Origin: Trebonia sp963822615
GTDB taxonomy: Bacteria > Actinomycetota > Actinomycetes > Streptosporangiales > Streptosporangiaceae
Reading direction: 5' to 3'
DNA: 64,000 nt
NCBI GenBank assembly: GCA_963822615.1
Contig: CAWGIM010000021.1
Coordinates: 806,001-870,000 of the forward strand
Positions 28,892 to 37,508 of this stretch are shown here, piece after piece (the first letter of the stretch is position 1; the number at the start of each line of letters is the position of its first letter). Position numbers and translations under genes: made by a program. The notes beneath the pieces were generated by a model, which was not told where the DNA came from, searched no databases, and saw only the letters and a list, made by a program, of their open reading frames with translations.

Positions 28892-29623
28892 TCAGCGCCC
28901 GATCGCCCCGGCCGGCCGCGAGCCCAGCTTCTGGCTGCCGATGTCCGCCCGCTGTCCCTCCCGGTAGCCCGCGCCGTAACCGCTGCCCGAGTAGGTGACC
29001 CGGGTCGCCCGCAGCCGCGGGTAGGCCGCCGTGACCTGCTCCCGTACCACCAGCGAGCGGTCCGCCAGCACCAGCGCGGCCGACTGGCCGCCCGCCCCGC
29101 CGTCCGCCGCGGCGCCAGCGGGAGGACCGGCCGCGGCCGCCTCCTCGGCCGCCCGCACCCGGCTGACCACCGCCGAGCAGTAGCCGAGCATCCACGAGCG
29201 CCGCCACGCGCGCGCCGCGCCGCCCGTCCCCGGCACCGGCTGCCCGGCCAGCGCCCGCGCCATCTGCACCAGCAGCGAGGTGAACAGGATGTCGGCCCGC
29301 TCCAGGTCGGAGTTATAGCCGAAGACGTGCAGCCGCGCGCCTGCCTCCCCCCTGATCAGCACGCACTGGCAGCGCAGGGCGGTGGCCAGCCCGGCCAGCA
29401 GGTGGCGCTTCACGTCACCCCACGGGTTGCCCAGGGTGAACACGCGGTCGGCCGGGCGGTCGGTCTCCGGGCGGAGCGCGCCGAGCAGCGCCCGGTCGAT
29501 GCCGTAACGGGCCATCAGCTCGGCCGCCTTGGCGGTCAGCGCCTCCGCCTCGGCGGGCGCGCAGCCCTCGTCCTCGGCCTTGGCGAGCAGCTTGCGCACC
29601 CGGTCGAGCAGGTCATCATGCAC
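28892..29623 (-). CDS. DUF2786 domain protein
   Basis: The N-terminus VRKLLAKAEDEGCAPAEAEA with AAELMARYGID is the DUF2786 signature, found in phage-like and actinobacterial proteins of unknown function. The rest (FGYNSDLERADILFTSLLVQ, WMLGYCSAVVSRV, GYGAGYREGQRADIG) is typical of the family's C-terminal part. GGAGG 5 bases before GTG 29623 marks the likely start (243 residues); the frame is open to 29665. The gene is divergent from rpe. Confidence 0.8.
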   Translation of the reverse strand: MHDDLLDRVRKLLAKAEDEGCAPAEAEALTAKAAELMARYGIDRALLGALRPETDRPADRVFTLGNPWGDVKRHLLAGLATALRCQCVLIRGEAGARLHVFGYNSDLERADILFTSLLVQMARALAGQPVPGTGGAARAWRRSWMLGYCSAVVSRVRAAEEAAAAGPPAGAAADGGAGGQSAALVLADRSLVVREQVTAAYPRLRATRVTYSGSGYGAGYREGQRADIGSQKLGSRPAGAIGR

Positions 29624-29796
29624 GGGGTCCTCCGAGGTCGCACGGGAGGGTTTCGAACTCAGCACTGAATGCTAACCGCGGCCGGTGACATTCGGCGCCG
29701 CCCGCCGCGAGCGCGCCCCGCCGGCCCGCGGCCGCCCCGCCGGCCGCGGGCCGGCCGCCCCGGCGCGGCCTGGCCGCAATACACTCCGGAACTACT

Positions 29797-30483
29797 ATGG
29801 CCGTTCAGATCTCGCCCAGCATCCTGTCCGCCGACTTCGCCCGGCTCGCCGAGGAAGCCAAGTCGGTCGAGGGCGCCGCCGACTGGCTGCACGTCGACGT
29901 GATGGACAACCACTTCGTGCCGAACCTCACCATCGGCCTGCCGGTTGTCCAGGCGCTGCTGAAGCACGCGGCGCTGCCCCTCGACTGCCACCTGATGATC
30001 ACCGACCCCGACCGGCACGCCCCCGCCTACGCGGAGGCGGGCGCGGGCAGCGTGACCATCCACGCCGAGGCCGCGCGCGCCCCGGTGCGCACGCTGCGGG
30101 CGATCCGCGCCGCGGGCGCCCGCCGCGGCCTCGGCATCAACCCGGGTACCGCCATCGAGCCGTACGAGGACCTGCTCACCGAGGTCGACATGGTGCTGCT
30201 GATGACGGTGGAGCCCGGCTTCGGCGGCCAGCGGTTCCTCGACCTGGTGCTGCCGAAGATCCGCCGCACCCGCGCCCTGCTCAACGCCCGCCGCGGCCCC
30301 GACGACCAGGCGATCTGGCTGCAGGTGGACGGGGGCGTGTCCGGCGAGACCATCGAGCGGTGCGCCGAGGCGGGCGCGGATGTGTTCGTGGCCGGGTCGG
30401 CCGTCTACGGCGCCGAGGACCGCGACCGGGCCGTGCGCGAGCTGCGCGAGCAGGCACAGCGGGCGGCCGCCGCGGGCGGCTAG
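29797..30483 (+). CDS. rpe: ribulose-phosphate 3-epimerase
   Basis: It interconverts ribulose 5-phosphate and xylulose 5-phosphate in the pentose phosphate pathway. SILSADFARLAEEAKSVE opens a TIM barrel with the metal and catalytic motifs LHVDVMDNHFVPNLTIG, LDCHLMI, VEPGFGGQRF and VDGGVSGETI. The length of 228 residues is normal. The 3' end overlaps the minus-strand sigma gene by 4 bases. The 29666-29796 spacer holds only a GC hairpin. Confidence 0.97.
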   Translation: MAVQISPSILSADFARLAEEAKSVEGAADWLHVDVMDNHFVPNLTIGLPVVQALLKHAALPLDCHLMITDPDRHAPAYAEAGAGSVTIHAEAARAPVRTLRAIRAAGARRGLGINPGTAIEPYEDLLTEVDMVLLMTVEPGFGGQRFLDLVLPKIRRTRALLNARRGPDDQAIWLQVDGGVSGETIERCAEAGADVFVAGSAVYGAEDRDRAVRELREQAQRAAAAGG

Positions 30484-32150
30484 AGCAGGCTGAGCACCAC
30501 CGTCACCTGCTGGCCGCCCGGGTCCACGGTGAGCTGGCTGTCCAGTGACAGCAGCACGCTGGCGGAGATCGACACGGTGACGCTGTCGCCCGCGGCCAGC
30601 GTGCCCGAGGACGGCGTCACGGTGACCTTCCCGAGCAGGCTGGCGGGCTCGGAGATCGACCAGGAGACCGGACCGCCGCTGGCGGTCAGCGTCAGCGTCC
30701 CGGTGCCAAGCGCCGAGAGCACCACCGTGGAAGGCGACGCGGTCAGCGTCCCCGCGGCGGCGGAGGAGCCGGCGGTCACCGTCGCTGACGCGGCCGGGCT
30801 GGCCGCGGGGTCGGTAGTCGGCTGCTGGGCCACCCCGGCCGAGCTGTCGGTGGGGGTGGCAGGCGGGCCGGCGGTGCCGCTGGCGCCTCCGCTGGCGGTC
30901 ACCCGCGCGCCCGGGCGGCCGGGCACCGCCGAGCTGCCGGTCGCCCTGGCCAGCGTGCGGGTGGCGACGGAGGAGACGGCGGAAACGGCCGACCGGCCGC
31001 TGCCGGGCGCGGCCGACGACCCGGGCGCCACCGCCGGGCCGCCTGCCAGCGGCGCGCTGACCGACGGGCTCCCGCCGTGGGTGGCCGGAGCCGGCTGGTG
31101 GTGCGGGGGCACGACCGCCGTCACCACCATCGTCGCGGTGGCCGCCACGGCGGTACCGCCGACCACCGAGATGGGCGCGATCGGCAGGTGCGGCCGGTGC
31201 AGGAAGGCCAGGTGGCCGGTTGGCGCCGGCTTGGGAAACCCGCTGCCACCGAACGGGTGCGCGCTTCGCCCGACCGCGTGCCACGGCGCCAGGTGCGGGC
31301 TGGCCGCGGGCGGGGCGGGGTTCCCGGCGAGCCCGAGCATCGCGTCGCGGACCCCCGCCAGCGGGCCCAGGTGGGCGCCGGCCGGCGCCAGGCGCAGCGC
31401 CGTCATCGACAGCAGCGCCCCCGGGGTCACGGTGAAGAGCATGGCGGGGGTCAGTTCTCGACGCTTGCGGTCGGAGCAGACGCGGCACTGGTCGATGTGC
31501 CGTCCCACCCGCTTGCGCAGCCGCGCGGTCAGCCGCCCGTCCCAGTCACCGAGCAGGCTGTCCAGGGTCGCGCAGTCCCGGCGGCCGGCCCGGCCCACCA
31601 GCAGTACCCCGATCGACGCCTCAAGCTGCTTGCGGGCCCGGGAGAACAGCGCGTAGGCGTGGTTGCGCGACACCCCGAGCACCGCCGCCACCTCGGATAC
31701 CTCGAGGCCGTGCCAGAGCTGGTTGATGACGTCGCGCTCGCCGTCGTTGAGGCCGTCGGCGGCCGCGCGGACCAGGGCGATGGTCTCGCCGCGCTCGGCC
31801 GGGCGGGCGACATCGGCGCTGTCGTCGGCCTGCTCCGGCGCGTCCTGCAGCGGCGCCGCCGCGCGGCGGGACTTCAGCCGGTGCAGGCACTCGTTGCGGG
31901 CCACCGCGAACAGCCAGGCGCGCAACCGGTCGGGCTCGCGCAGCCCGCCCAGCTTGGAGGCGGCGATGACGAAGGTGTCCTGGACGGCGTCGGCGGCGTC
32001 GGCGGGCTCGGCCAGCAGCGACCGGCAGTAGCCGAAGAGGTCGCTGGCGTACCGGTCGTACGCCACCGCGAGGCCTTGCGGGTCACCCGACACGATTGAC
32101 GCGACAACGTCGCGGTCGCGCATTTGGTCAACGTAGCCGGTGCGGTTCAA
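30480..32150 (-). CDS. ECF sigma factor with fused zinc finger, membrane segment and Ig-like domain
   Basis: Residues 20-95 are sigma region 2 (AYDRYASDLFGYCRSLL, DAVQDTFVIAASKL, RLRAWLFAVARNECL) and about 125-178 region 4 (EVSEVAAVLGVSRNHAYAL). A zinc-binding HX3CX2C (HIDQCRVC, 218-225) of the anti-sigma type follows, then one membrane segment near 328-350 and a long Thr/Ser/Pro/Ala-rich stretch. The last 90 residues are an Ig/BACON-like beta domain. The sigma factor is thus tied to the membrane with an external sensor-like domain, as in ECF groups with C-terminal extensions. TTG 32150 after GGAG or ATG 32123 may start it; it overlaps the upstream gene. Confidence 0.85.
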   Translation of the reverse strand: MNRTGYVDQMRDRDVVASIVSGDPQGLAVAYDRYASDLFGYCRSLLAEPADAADAVQDTFVIAASKLGGLREPDRLRAWLFAVARNECLHRLKSRRAAAPLQDAPEQADDSADVARPAERGETIALVRAAADGLNDGERDVINQLWHGLEVSEVAAVLGVSRNHAYALFSRARKQLEASIGVLLVGRAGRRDCATLDSLLGDWDGRLTARLRKRVGRHIDQCRVCSDRKRRELTPAMLFTVTPGALLSMTALRLAPAGAHLGPLAGVRDAMLGLAGNPAPPAASPHLAPWHAVGRSAHPFGGSGFPKPAPTGHLAFLHRPHLPIAPISVVGGTAVAATATMVVTAVVPPHHQPAPATHGGSPSVSAPLAGGPAVAPGSSAAPGSGRSAVSAVSSVATRTLARATGSSAVPGRPGARVTASGGASGTAGPPATPTDSSAGVAQQPTTDPAASPAASATVTAGSSAAAGTLTASPSTVVLSALGTGTLTLTASGGPVSWSISEPASLLGKVTVTPSSGTLAAGDSVTVSISASVLLSLDSQLTVDPGGQQVTVVLSLL

Positions 32151-33318
32151 TCCAGCTCCGTACGGGTCGGTAGCGAATGATGAGCGAGTTGGTACCGGCC
32201 GCGCGCTCAGCCTGGTGCCGAGGGGCCGTGCTGGCGGCGATCCGGGCTGGTGAGGCGGCCGTGTTCAGGGGCGGCGTGGTCCGGCTGGCCGGGGGACCGG
32301 GGCTGGCGGCTGGGCTCGCGGCCGGCCCGGTCAGCAGCCGCGGCGGGTGCGGCCGCGCGGCCGGCCCCAGCGGTGCCGCGCCGCCGGTCAGCGCGCTGAA
32401 GGCGGCGGTGAGCGTGAGCGCGGCCACCACCGCGGCCGCGGCCGACCGCTGGCGGCGGGCCCGCAGCCACGCTGGCAGCGCCCTGGCCGCGCGGCGCGTC
32501 CGGCCGGCCCCGGCCGCTTCCCCCGGCCGGGGGAAGCCGCGGCGGCCGAACGTCCCGGCCCGGGTGAGCACGGCGGAGCTGTGCGCGGCGGCACCCGGCG
32601 CGCCGCCCAGGGCGAGCGCGATGGTGCGGGCGCGCAAGGCGGCGGGCGCGGCGGGGGCGCGGCGGAAGGACTCGGCCGCGCCGGCCGCCAGGGCCGCCCC
32701 TGGTGACAGGTCGCGCAGCCGCGCCGGGCTCAGCTCCTGGGCGCGCCTGCGGGCGCAGCCGGGGCAGCGCTCGATGTGCGGGTACACGCGCCCGCGCAGC
32801 GTGGCCGTGAGACGGCCGTCCCAGCCGGCCAGCAGGGAGCCGAGTTCCGTGCACTCGCCGTGCCCGGCCCGGCCCACCAGCAGCACCGCCAGGCACGCCT
32901 CGAGGGCGCGGCCGGCCCGGGTGAGCAGCAGGCGGGCACGCACGCGGGACACCCCGAGTACGGCCGCCGCCTCACCCGCGGCCAGGCCCTGGCGCAGCCC
33001 GAGCTCGACCGCCTCGCGCTCGCCGCGCGTCAGCCCGGCGGCGGCGTCTTCGAACAGCGTCCGCAGGTCGGCCTGCCCGGGGGCGCCGGTCACCGGGCGA
33101 GCCTCGCCCGCCGACTTTGTTCGCCTGCTCGCGTCGGGTGCCTCCCGGCGGCCGCCGCGGGCCGGCCCGCCGGGCCCGGCCGCGAGCCGGTCCAGCCCGG
33201 CCAGCAGCTGCTCGAAGCCGCGCGGCCAGTCGGCCAGGGCCGTCGCGATGACCAGGGTGTCCCGCATCGCGTCGGCGCCGGCGGCCGGGCGCGATGTGAC
33301 AGCCTGGGGGGCACGCAT
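32128..33318 (-). CDS. sigma region 4/zinc-finger membrane protein lacking sigma region 2
   Basis: A paralogue of the downstream ECF protein: DLRTLFEDAAAGLTRGERE and LAAGEAAAVLGVSRVRARLL match its region 4, LEACLAVLLVGRAGHGECTE and LLAGWDGRLTATLRGRV its linker, and HIERCPGC repeats the HX3CX2C. One membrane segment (AAAAVVAALTLTAAFSAL) and a Pro/Ala-rich tail follow. The promoter -10-binding region 2 is missing; the 100 residues before region 4 look unrelated. The start is uncertain: ATG 33318, GTG 33324 and ATG 33267 are candidates, and the frame is open to 33465. Its end overlaps the ECF start, so the pair is probably coupled. Confidence 0.65.
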   Translation of the reverse strand: MRAPQAVTSRPAAGADAMRDTLVIATALADWPRGFEQLLAGLDRLAAGPGGPARGGRREAPDASRRTKSAGEARPVTGAPGQADLRTLFEDAAAGLTRGEREAVELGLRQGLAAGEAAAVLGVSRVRARLLLTRAGRALEACLAVLLVGRAGHGECTELGSLLAGWDGRLTATLRGRVYPHIERCPGCARRRAQELSPARLRDLSPGAALAAGAAESFRRAPAAPAALRARTIALALGGAPGAAAHSSAVLTRAGTFGRRGFPRPGEAAGAGRTRRAARALPAWLRARRQRSAAAAVVAALTLTAAFSALTGGAAPLGPAARPHPPRLLTGPAASPAASPGPPASRTTPPLNTAASPARIAASTAPRHQAERAAGTNSLIIRYRPVRSWIEPHRLR

Positions 33319-33465
33319 GTGCACACGGTAATGGTGTTGCCGTCTGTGAGGGGTGAGGGGAACCGCATAGTCGGTATACCTACTTCGCTTCGGTATGCGT
33401 GGGCAGCGGCCGACTGGATGCCGTTTGTGCAGGTGGTGCACATTGGTCCGCTCCGCGTTGGCCAA

Positions 33466-34288
33466 GGTCGGCAGGGAGGCGGTGACCGCCTCCCCGTGGT
33501 CCGCCGCCGGCGGCGCGGCCGAACTGCTGATCCGCCGGCCGCCGAAGGCATACGGGGGCCGGGACGAACGCCGCTGGCCTTCGTCCCGGCCCCCGCCCTA
33601 TCCCCGTAGCGCGGAAGCCGGCGCTCCCCTCAGGCGCCTGCCGCCGTCTACGGTCCGGTTAGCTCACGGGCCGCCTCCGCGGTAGCGGAGGTGACCCGGT
33701 CGCAGCCGGTTTTTCCGGAGCGGTCCGGCCGCTGGTCCCGCTGTCGCGGTCACCGTCGGCCGTTTCCCCGCTCCCGCACTCGTGCCGGCCGCCCGCACCC
33801 CGGCGCCGCCCCTGCAGGCGCCGAACTGCCCGGCCGCCGGGGCCGCCGGGCCCCGGGCGCTGTCCCCCTCAGGCCAATGCCCGGGACCCGCCGGGTCCCG
33901 CTTGCCGCCGGGAGCCCCCGGCGGCCGCAGGGCGGCCTCGTGGTGTCCCGTCGTTCCCCGCTGGCCTTGCGGCCTTGTCGGCGGGGCCCGGGCTGAAGCC
34001 CCCTCGCGCTCCAGCCCGGGGGTCCCCGCCGCCCCCCTGTGGTTCTGGCGCGGTGCCGTGCTGCCGCCCCCTCGTGCGTCAGCCGGGCACCATGTCCGTC
34101 CCCGTCTTTCGCATGTATGAGGAACGAGGTGGCCGAACACCAACAACTTCCGGCCGGCTTTTTCGATGAATTTTCCCGGCGTGCCCAGGCGGGGCGTTTT
34201 CGCAGGCAGCAGGCATGCACGGCGGGACCTGCCGGTGCCCGCGGTCAGCGGCGAGGTCAGCCGGGACGGCGGCCGCCGGCTGTCGCGG
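33466..34288. other. hairpin-dense non-coding region, possible structured RNA
   Basis: About 820 bases with no convincing gene; long frames on both strands are Arg/Pro/Gly shadows. Hairpins are unusually dense: GGGAGGCGG-TGA-CCGCCTCCC (33474-33494), CCTCCGC-GGTA-GCGGAGG (near 33675-33692), GGGACCC-GCC-GGGTCCC (33883-33899), GCCGCCGGG-AGCC-CCCGGCGGC (33904-33925), and a 16-bp stem with a 3-base bulge (33980-34030). On the minus strand GGCC-GCAA-GGCC forms a GNRA tetraloop (33963-33974). It does not match the RNase P, tmRNA or SRP RNA signatures I know. Confidence 0.4.
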
Positions 34289-34981
34289 TCACCAGTTGTC
34301 GAGGTGCGGGAGCAGTTCGCTGAGCCGGCTGATGACCGCGTCCGGGAGCGCGCCGTCGTAAGCGGGCACCGTGCTGTGGGGCACCAGCACCGCCCGCATG
34401 CCCAGGCTCTTGGCCCCGTAGATGTCGTCGTACGGCCGGTCGCCGACGAAGACGCAGGCGGCGGGGTCGGTAACCCCGACCGCGGCCATCGCGGCCCGGA
34501 ACGCCTCCGGGTGCGGCTTGGTCCACGGGATCTCGCTGCTGTAGACCGCGCCGTCGATCAGCCCGAGCACGTCGTCCCTGAGGAACACCCGCTCGTGCAG
34601 TTCGCGCGGCCACATCGTGTTGGACAGCACGCCCACCCGGATACCGCGCCGCCGCAGCTCACGCAGCAGCGGCGCGACCTCGGGATCGGTGTAGGTGTGC
34701 GGTTCCCAGGCGCGGAAGTAGCTGTCGAGCAGCGCGTCGTGAGCGGTGACCCCGGCCCGCTCGAAGACGTGGGCGAGGGTGGCGCTGCGGTGCGCGGACT
34801 CGCACTGCCGCCAGAACCCGTTTTCCGCGGTCGCGATCGCGGCCGCGACCGCGGCGGCGTCCTCGGCCGGGAAGTGCGGCGCGCACACGTCGTGCCACAG
34901 CTCCTGGTGATCGATGGCATGCCAGGGGGTAAGCGTCCCGCCCCAGTCGAAGATAACCGCCGTAATCGCCATGAATGTCAT
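34289..34981 (-). CDS. HAD-superfamily hydrolase
   Basis: A phosphatase-like HAD protein: motif I VIFDWGGTLT has the nucleophile Asp but Trp-Gly in place of the acid at +2, motif II is VGVLSNT, motif III the Lys in PWTKPHPE, and motif IV VFVGDRPYDDIYGA. Loss of the second motif I Asp argues against ordinary phosphomonoesterase chemistry, though such DWGGT variants are common in actinobacteria. The substrate is unknown. ATG 34981 or 34972 is the start; the frame opens further upstream but without conserved sequence. Confidence 0.85.
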   Translation of the reverse strand: MTFMAITAVIFDWGGTLTPWHAIDHQELWHDVCAPHFPAEDAAAVAAAIATAENGFWRQCESAHRSATLAHVFERAGVTAHDALLDSYFRAWEPHTYTDPEVAPLLRELRRRGIRVGVLSNTMWPRELHERVFLRDDVLGLIDGAVYSSEIPWTKPHPEAFRAAMAAVGVTDPAACVFVGDRPYDDIYGAKSLGMRAVLVPHSTVPAYDGALPDAVISRLSELLPHLDNW

Positions 34982-35006
34982 ATTACGTACCGGTTGCGGG
35001 GCATTG

Positions 35007-35759
35007 TCAGGACGTGGCGCCCACCGTCTGCAGGCCGCGCGACGAGCCCGATACCGTCGGCTCCGAGCCAGTGCTGGCGGCCGGCGCGCTGCCAGAGGCA
35101 CCGGAGATCGGGGAGACCAGGGTGACCGACACCGGGGTCCAGTGCAGGTCGCTGAGCGCCAGCGTGACCGCTGAGTCAACCAGCCCGCAGCCGCTGACCG
35201 GGAGCTTGGGGATCAGCTGCTGCCCGCTCGCGCTGGTCAGCACGACGGCCGGCGGGATCATCGCGATGGCCGGGCAGGCGCCGGCATGATGCGTCTGCGA
35301 CGGCTGCCGCAGCGCGGTGACCAGCGCCGTCAGCCCGCTGTCGGCCCGTTCGAGTGTCGCCGTCGCCCACAGGCCCTTGCCCGGGATCGTCTGGGCGCTG
35401 CTGACGCACCGTTCCACCGTGACCGGGACGAAGGACGTCGGCAGGCTCCCGGTCGGCGCGCTCGACGGCCACCCGGTGCAGGCGACCTCGCCCGGCGCCA
35501 CCGCCTTGCCGCTGACCGTCGGCACCGGCGTGGATGCGGGCACCGGGGTGGCAGGCCCGCCGGTGGCGCTGGCCGGGGTTCCGCCGGACGGGCGGCTGGC
35601 CGTCCCTGAGCCGGCTGACCCGGTGCTGCCCGGGGTGGCGCCCGCCGTCCCGGCACTGCTGCTGGCCGTCCCGCAGCCGGCCGCGAGGGCTCCCGCGGCC
35701 AGCAGCGCCCAGGCGGTACCCCGCGCCCGTCGCCGCTTCGATCCGATCGGTGTGCTCAT
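35007..35759 (-). CDS. predicted secreted lipoprotein, function unknown
   Basis: A basic n-region (SKRRRARGTAWALL) and lipobox LAAGC (cleavage before a Cys near residue 28) mark a lipoprotein. A Gly/Ser/Thr/Ala/Pro-rich tether of about 55 residues leads to a folded domain with paired cysteines (ACTGWPSSAP, ERCVSSAQTIPG, GACPAIAM, VSGCGLVDSA). No family is recognised. The ATG at 35759 follows GAGG by 8 bases; the frame upstream of it is shadow sequence. Confidence 0.75.
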   Translation of the reverse strand: MSTPIGSKRRRARGTAWALLAAGALAAGCGTASSSAGTAGATPGSTGSAGSGTASRPSGGTPASATGGPATPVPASTPVPTVSGKAVAPGEVACTGWPSSAPTGSLPTSFVPVTVERCVSSAQTIPGKGLWATATLERADSGLTALVTALRQPSQTHHAGACPAIAMIPPAVVLTSASGQQLIPKLPVSGCGLVDSAVTLALSDLHWTPVSVTLVSPISGASGSAPAASTGSEPTVSGSSRGLQTVGATS

Positions 35760-35995
35760 CTCAGGCCTCGTTTCTCCGGACACCCCCCTTGGACGCGGCC
35801 GGCCCGTTCCCGGTTTCACCCGGGAGACTTTTTTTCCCGCCCGTCCCCGCCCCGGTGCCCGTCCCCGCCCCGGTGCCCGGTCTCCCGCCACCCGCACCCC
35901 ACCGGCCCCAGTCTGCTAGCAGCCGGAGCCGGAACGCATGTGAACGGTATGTTACGAAGCTTCTGTTTGCCTGCGGCAACCGTCACACTTGAGTC

Positions 35996-37402
35996 GTGTA
36001 TGACTATGACCTGCTTGTGATCGGCTCTGGCCCGGGAGGGCAGAAGGCGGCGATCGCGGCCGCGAAGCTGGACCGGCGGGTAGCCGTGGTTGAGCGCCCG
36101 GCGATGCTCGGCGGCGTGTGCGTGAACACGGGCACCATCCCGTCCAAGACACTCCGTGAGGCGATCCTCTACCTGACCGGGGCCGGGCAGCGGGAGATCT
36201 ACGGTCAGTCGTACCGGGTCAAGGAGGACATCACCGTCTCCGACCTGACCTCGCGGATCACCCACGTGATCAGCCGGGAGAACGACGTCGTGCGCAGCCA
36301 GCTGGCGCGCAACCGGGTCACCATCATCCAGGGCATGGGGTACTTCGTCGGGCCGCACTCGGTGGAGGTCGACGACCTGGGCGGGCGGACCCGCAAGCTC
36401 ACCGCCGACAAGATCGTCATCGCCACCGGCACCAGCCCGGCCAGGCCGTCCAGCGTGGCGTTCGACGACAAGACGATCATCGACTCCGACGGCATCATCC
36501 ACCTGGAGCGGGTGCCCCGGTCGATGGTGGTGGTCGGCGCGGGCGTGATCGGCATGGAGTACGCGTCCATGTTCGCCGCCCTCGGCACCAAGGTCACCGT
36601 CGTCGAGAAGCGGATGACCATGCTCGACTTCTGCGACGAGGAGGTCGTCGAGGCGCTCAAGTACCACCTGCGGGACCTGGCGGTGACGTTCCGGTTCGGC
36701 GAGTCGGTGGCCGCGGTGGAGTCGCACCCCGACGGGGCGATCACCATGCTCGGCAGCGGCAAGAAGATCCCGGCCGACACCGTGCTGTACTCGGCCGGCC
36801 GCCAGGGCATGACCGACGGGCTCAACCTGCCCGCGGCCGGGCTGGCCGCCGACGAGCGCGGCCGGATCAAGGTCGATGAGTTCTTCCGCACCAAGGTGGA
36901 GCACATCTACGCGGTCGGCGACGTCATCGGCTTCCCGGCGCTGGCCGCCACCAGCATGGAGCAGGGCCGGCTGGCGGCGGGCCACGCCTTCGGCGAGGTG
37001 GTCTCGGTCAACGAGATCCCGGCGCCGATCGGCATCTACTCCATCCCCGAGATCAGCTTCGTCGGCAAGACCGAGGCCGAGCTGACCGAGGCCTGCGTCC
37101 CGTTCGAGGTCGGCGTGTCCCGGTACCGGGAGCTCGCCCGGGGCCAGATCGTCGGCGACCTCTACGGCGTGCTCAAGCTGCTGGTCTCCCCGGTGGACCG
37201 CAAGCTGCTCGGGGTGCACGTGTTCGGCACCCAGGCCACCGAGCTGATCCACATCGGCCAGGCCGTCATGGGCTGCGGCGGCACGGTCGACTACCTGGTC
37301 GACGCGGTGTTCAACTACCCCACGCTGTCCGAGGCGTACAAGGTCGCCGCGCTCGACGCGACCAACAAGATGCGGGCGGTCAGCCGGCTGTCGGCCGACT
37401 AG
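35996..37402 (+). CDS. sthA: soluble pyridine nucleotide transhydrogenase
   Basis: A flavoprotein that exchanges hydride between NADPH and NAD+. YDLLVIGSGPGGQKAAIAAA binds FAD, and VVVGAGVIGMEYASMFAALG binds NAD(P). The active loop reads GGVCVNTGTIPSKT: the second Cys of dithiol reductases is Thr, as in SthA, so it is not a lipoamide dehydrogenase. The C-terminal dimer domain has the usual NYPTLSEAYKVAALDATNK. It starts with GTG at 35996 and has 468 residues. Confidence 0.93.
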   Translation: MYDYDLLVIGSGPGGQKAAIAAAKLDRRVAVVERPAMLGGVCVNTGTIPSKTLREAILYLTGAGQREIYGQSYRVKEDITVSDLTSRITHVISRENDVVRSQLARNRVTIIQGMGYFVGPHSVEVDDLGGRTRKLTADKIVIATGTSPARPSSVAFDDKTIIDSDGIIHLERVPRSMVVVGAGVIGMEYASMFAALGTKVTVVEKRMTMLDFCDEEVVEALKYHLRDLAVTFRFGESVAAVESHPDGAITMLGSGKKIPADTVLYSAGRQGMTDGLNLPAAGLAADERGRIKVDEFFRTKVEHIYAVGDVIGFPALAATSMEQGRLAAGHAFGEVVSVNEIPAPIGIYSIPEISFVGKTEAELTEACVPFEVGVSRYRELARGQIVGDLYGVLKLLVSPVDRKLLGVHVFGTQATELIHIGQAVMGCGGTVDYLVDAVFNYPTLSEAYKVAALDATNKMRAVSRLSAD

Positions 37403-37508
37403 CGGCGGCCCGGGAGCCGCCCGAATACCGCCGAACCGGCGGGCAGCGGTGCGGCGCGCTACTACTGTTGCGATCGAGCACGCTGACTTCCCCGATGAAG
37501 GACGGCCG

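Noticed and set aside
33640..34035. RNase P, tmRNA or SRP RNA gene
   Set aside because: The conserved cores I would expect, such as GAGGAAAGTCCGGGCTCC of RNase P, are not present.
33664..34146. 160-residue minus-strand frame in the hairpin-rich gap
   Set aside because: Arg/Gly/Pro-rich, no ribosome site and no recognisable motif; the hairpins suggest non-coding sequence.
35996..37402. Dihydrolipoamide dehydrogenase
   Set aside because: The active loop has only one cysteine (CVNTGT), which fits SthA instead.
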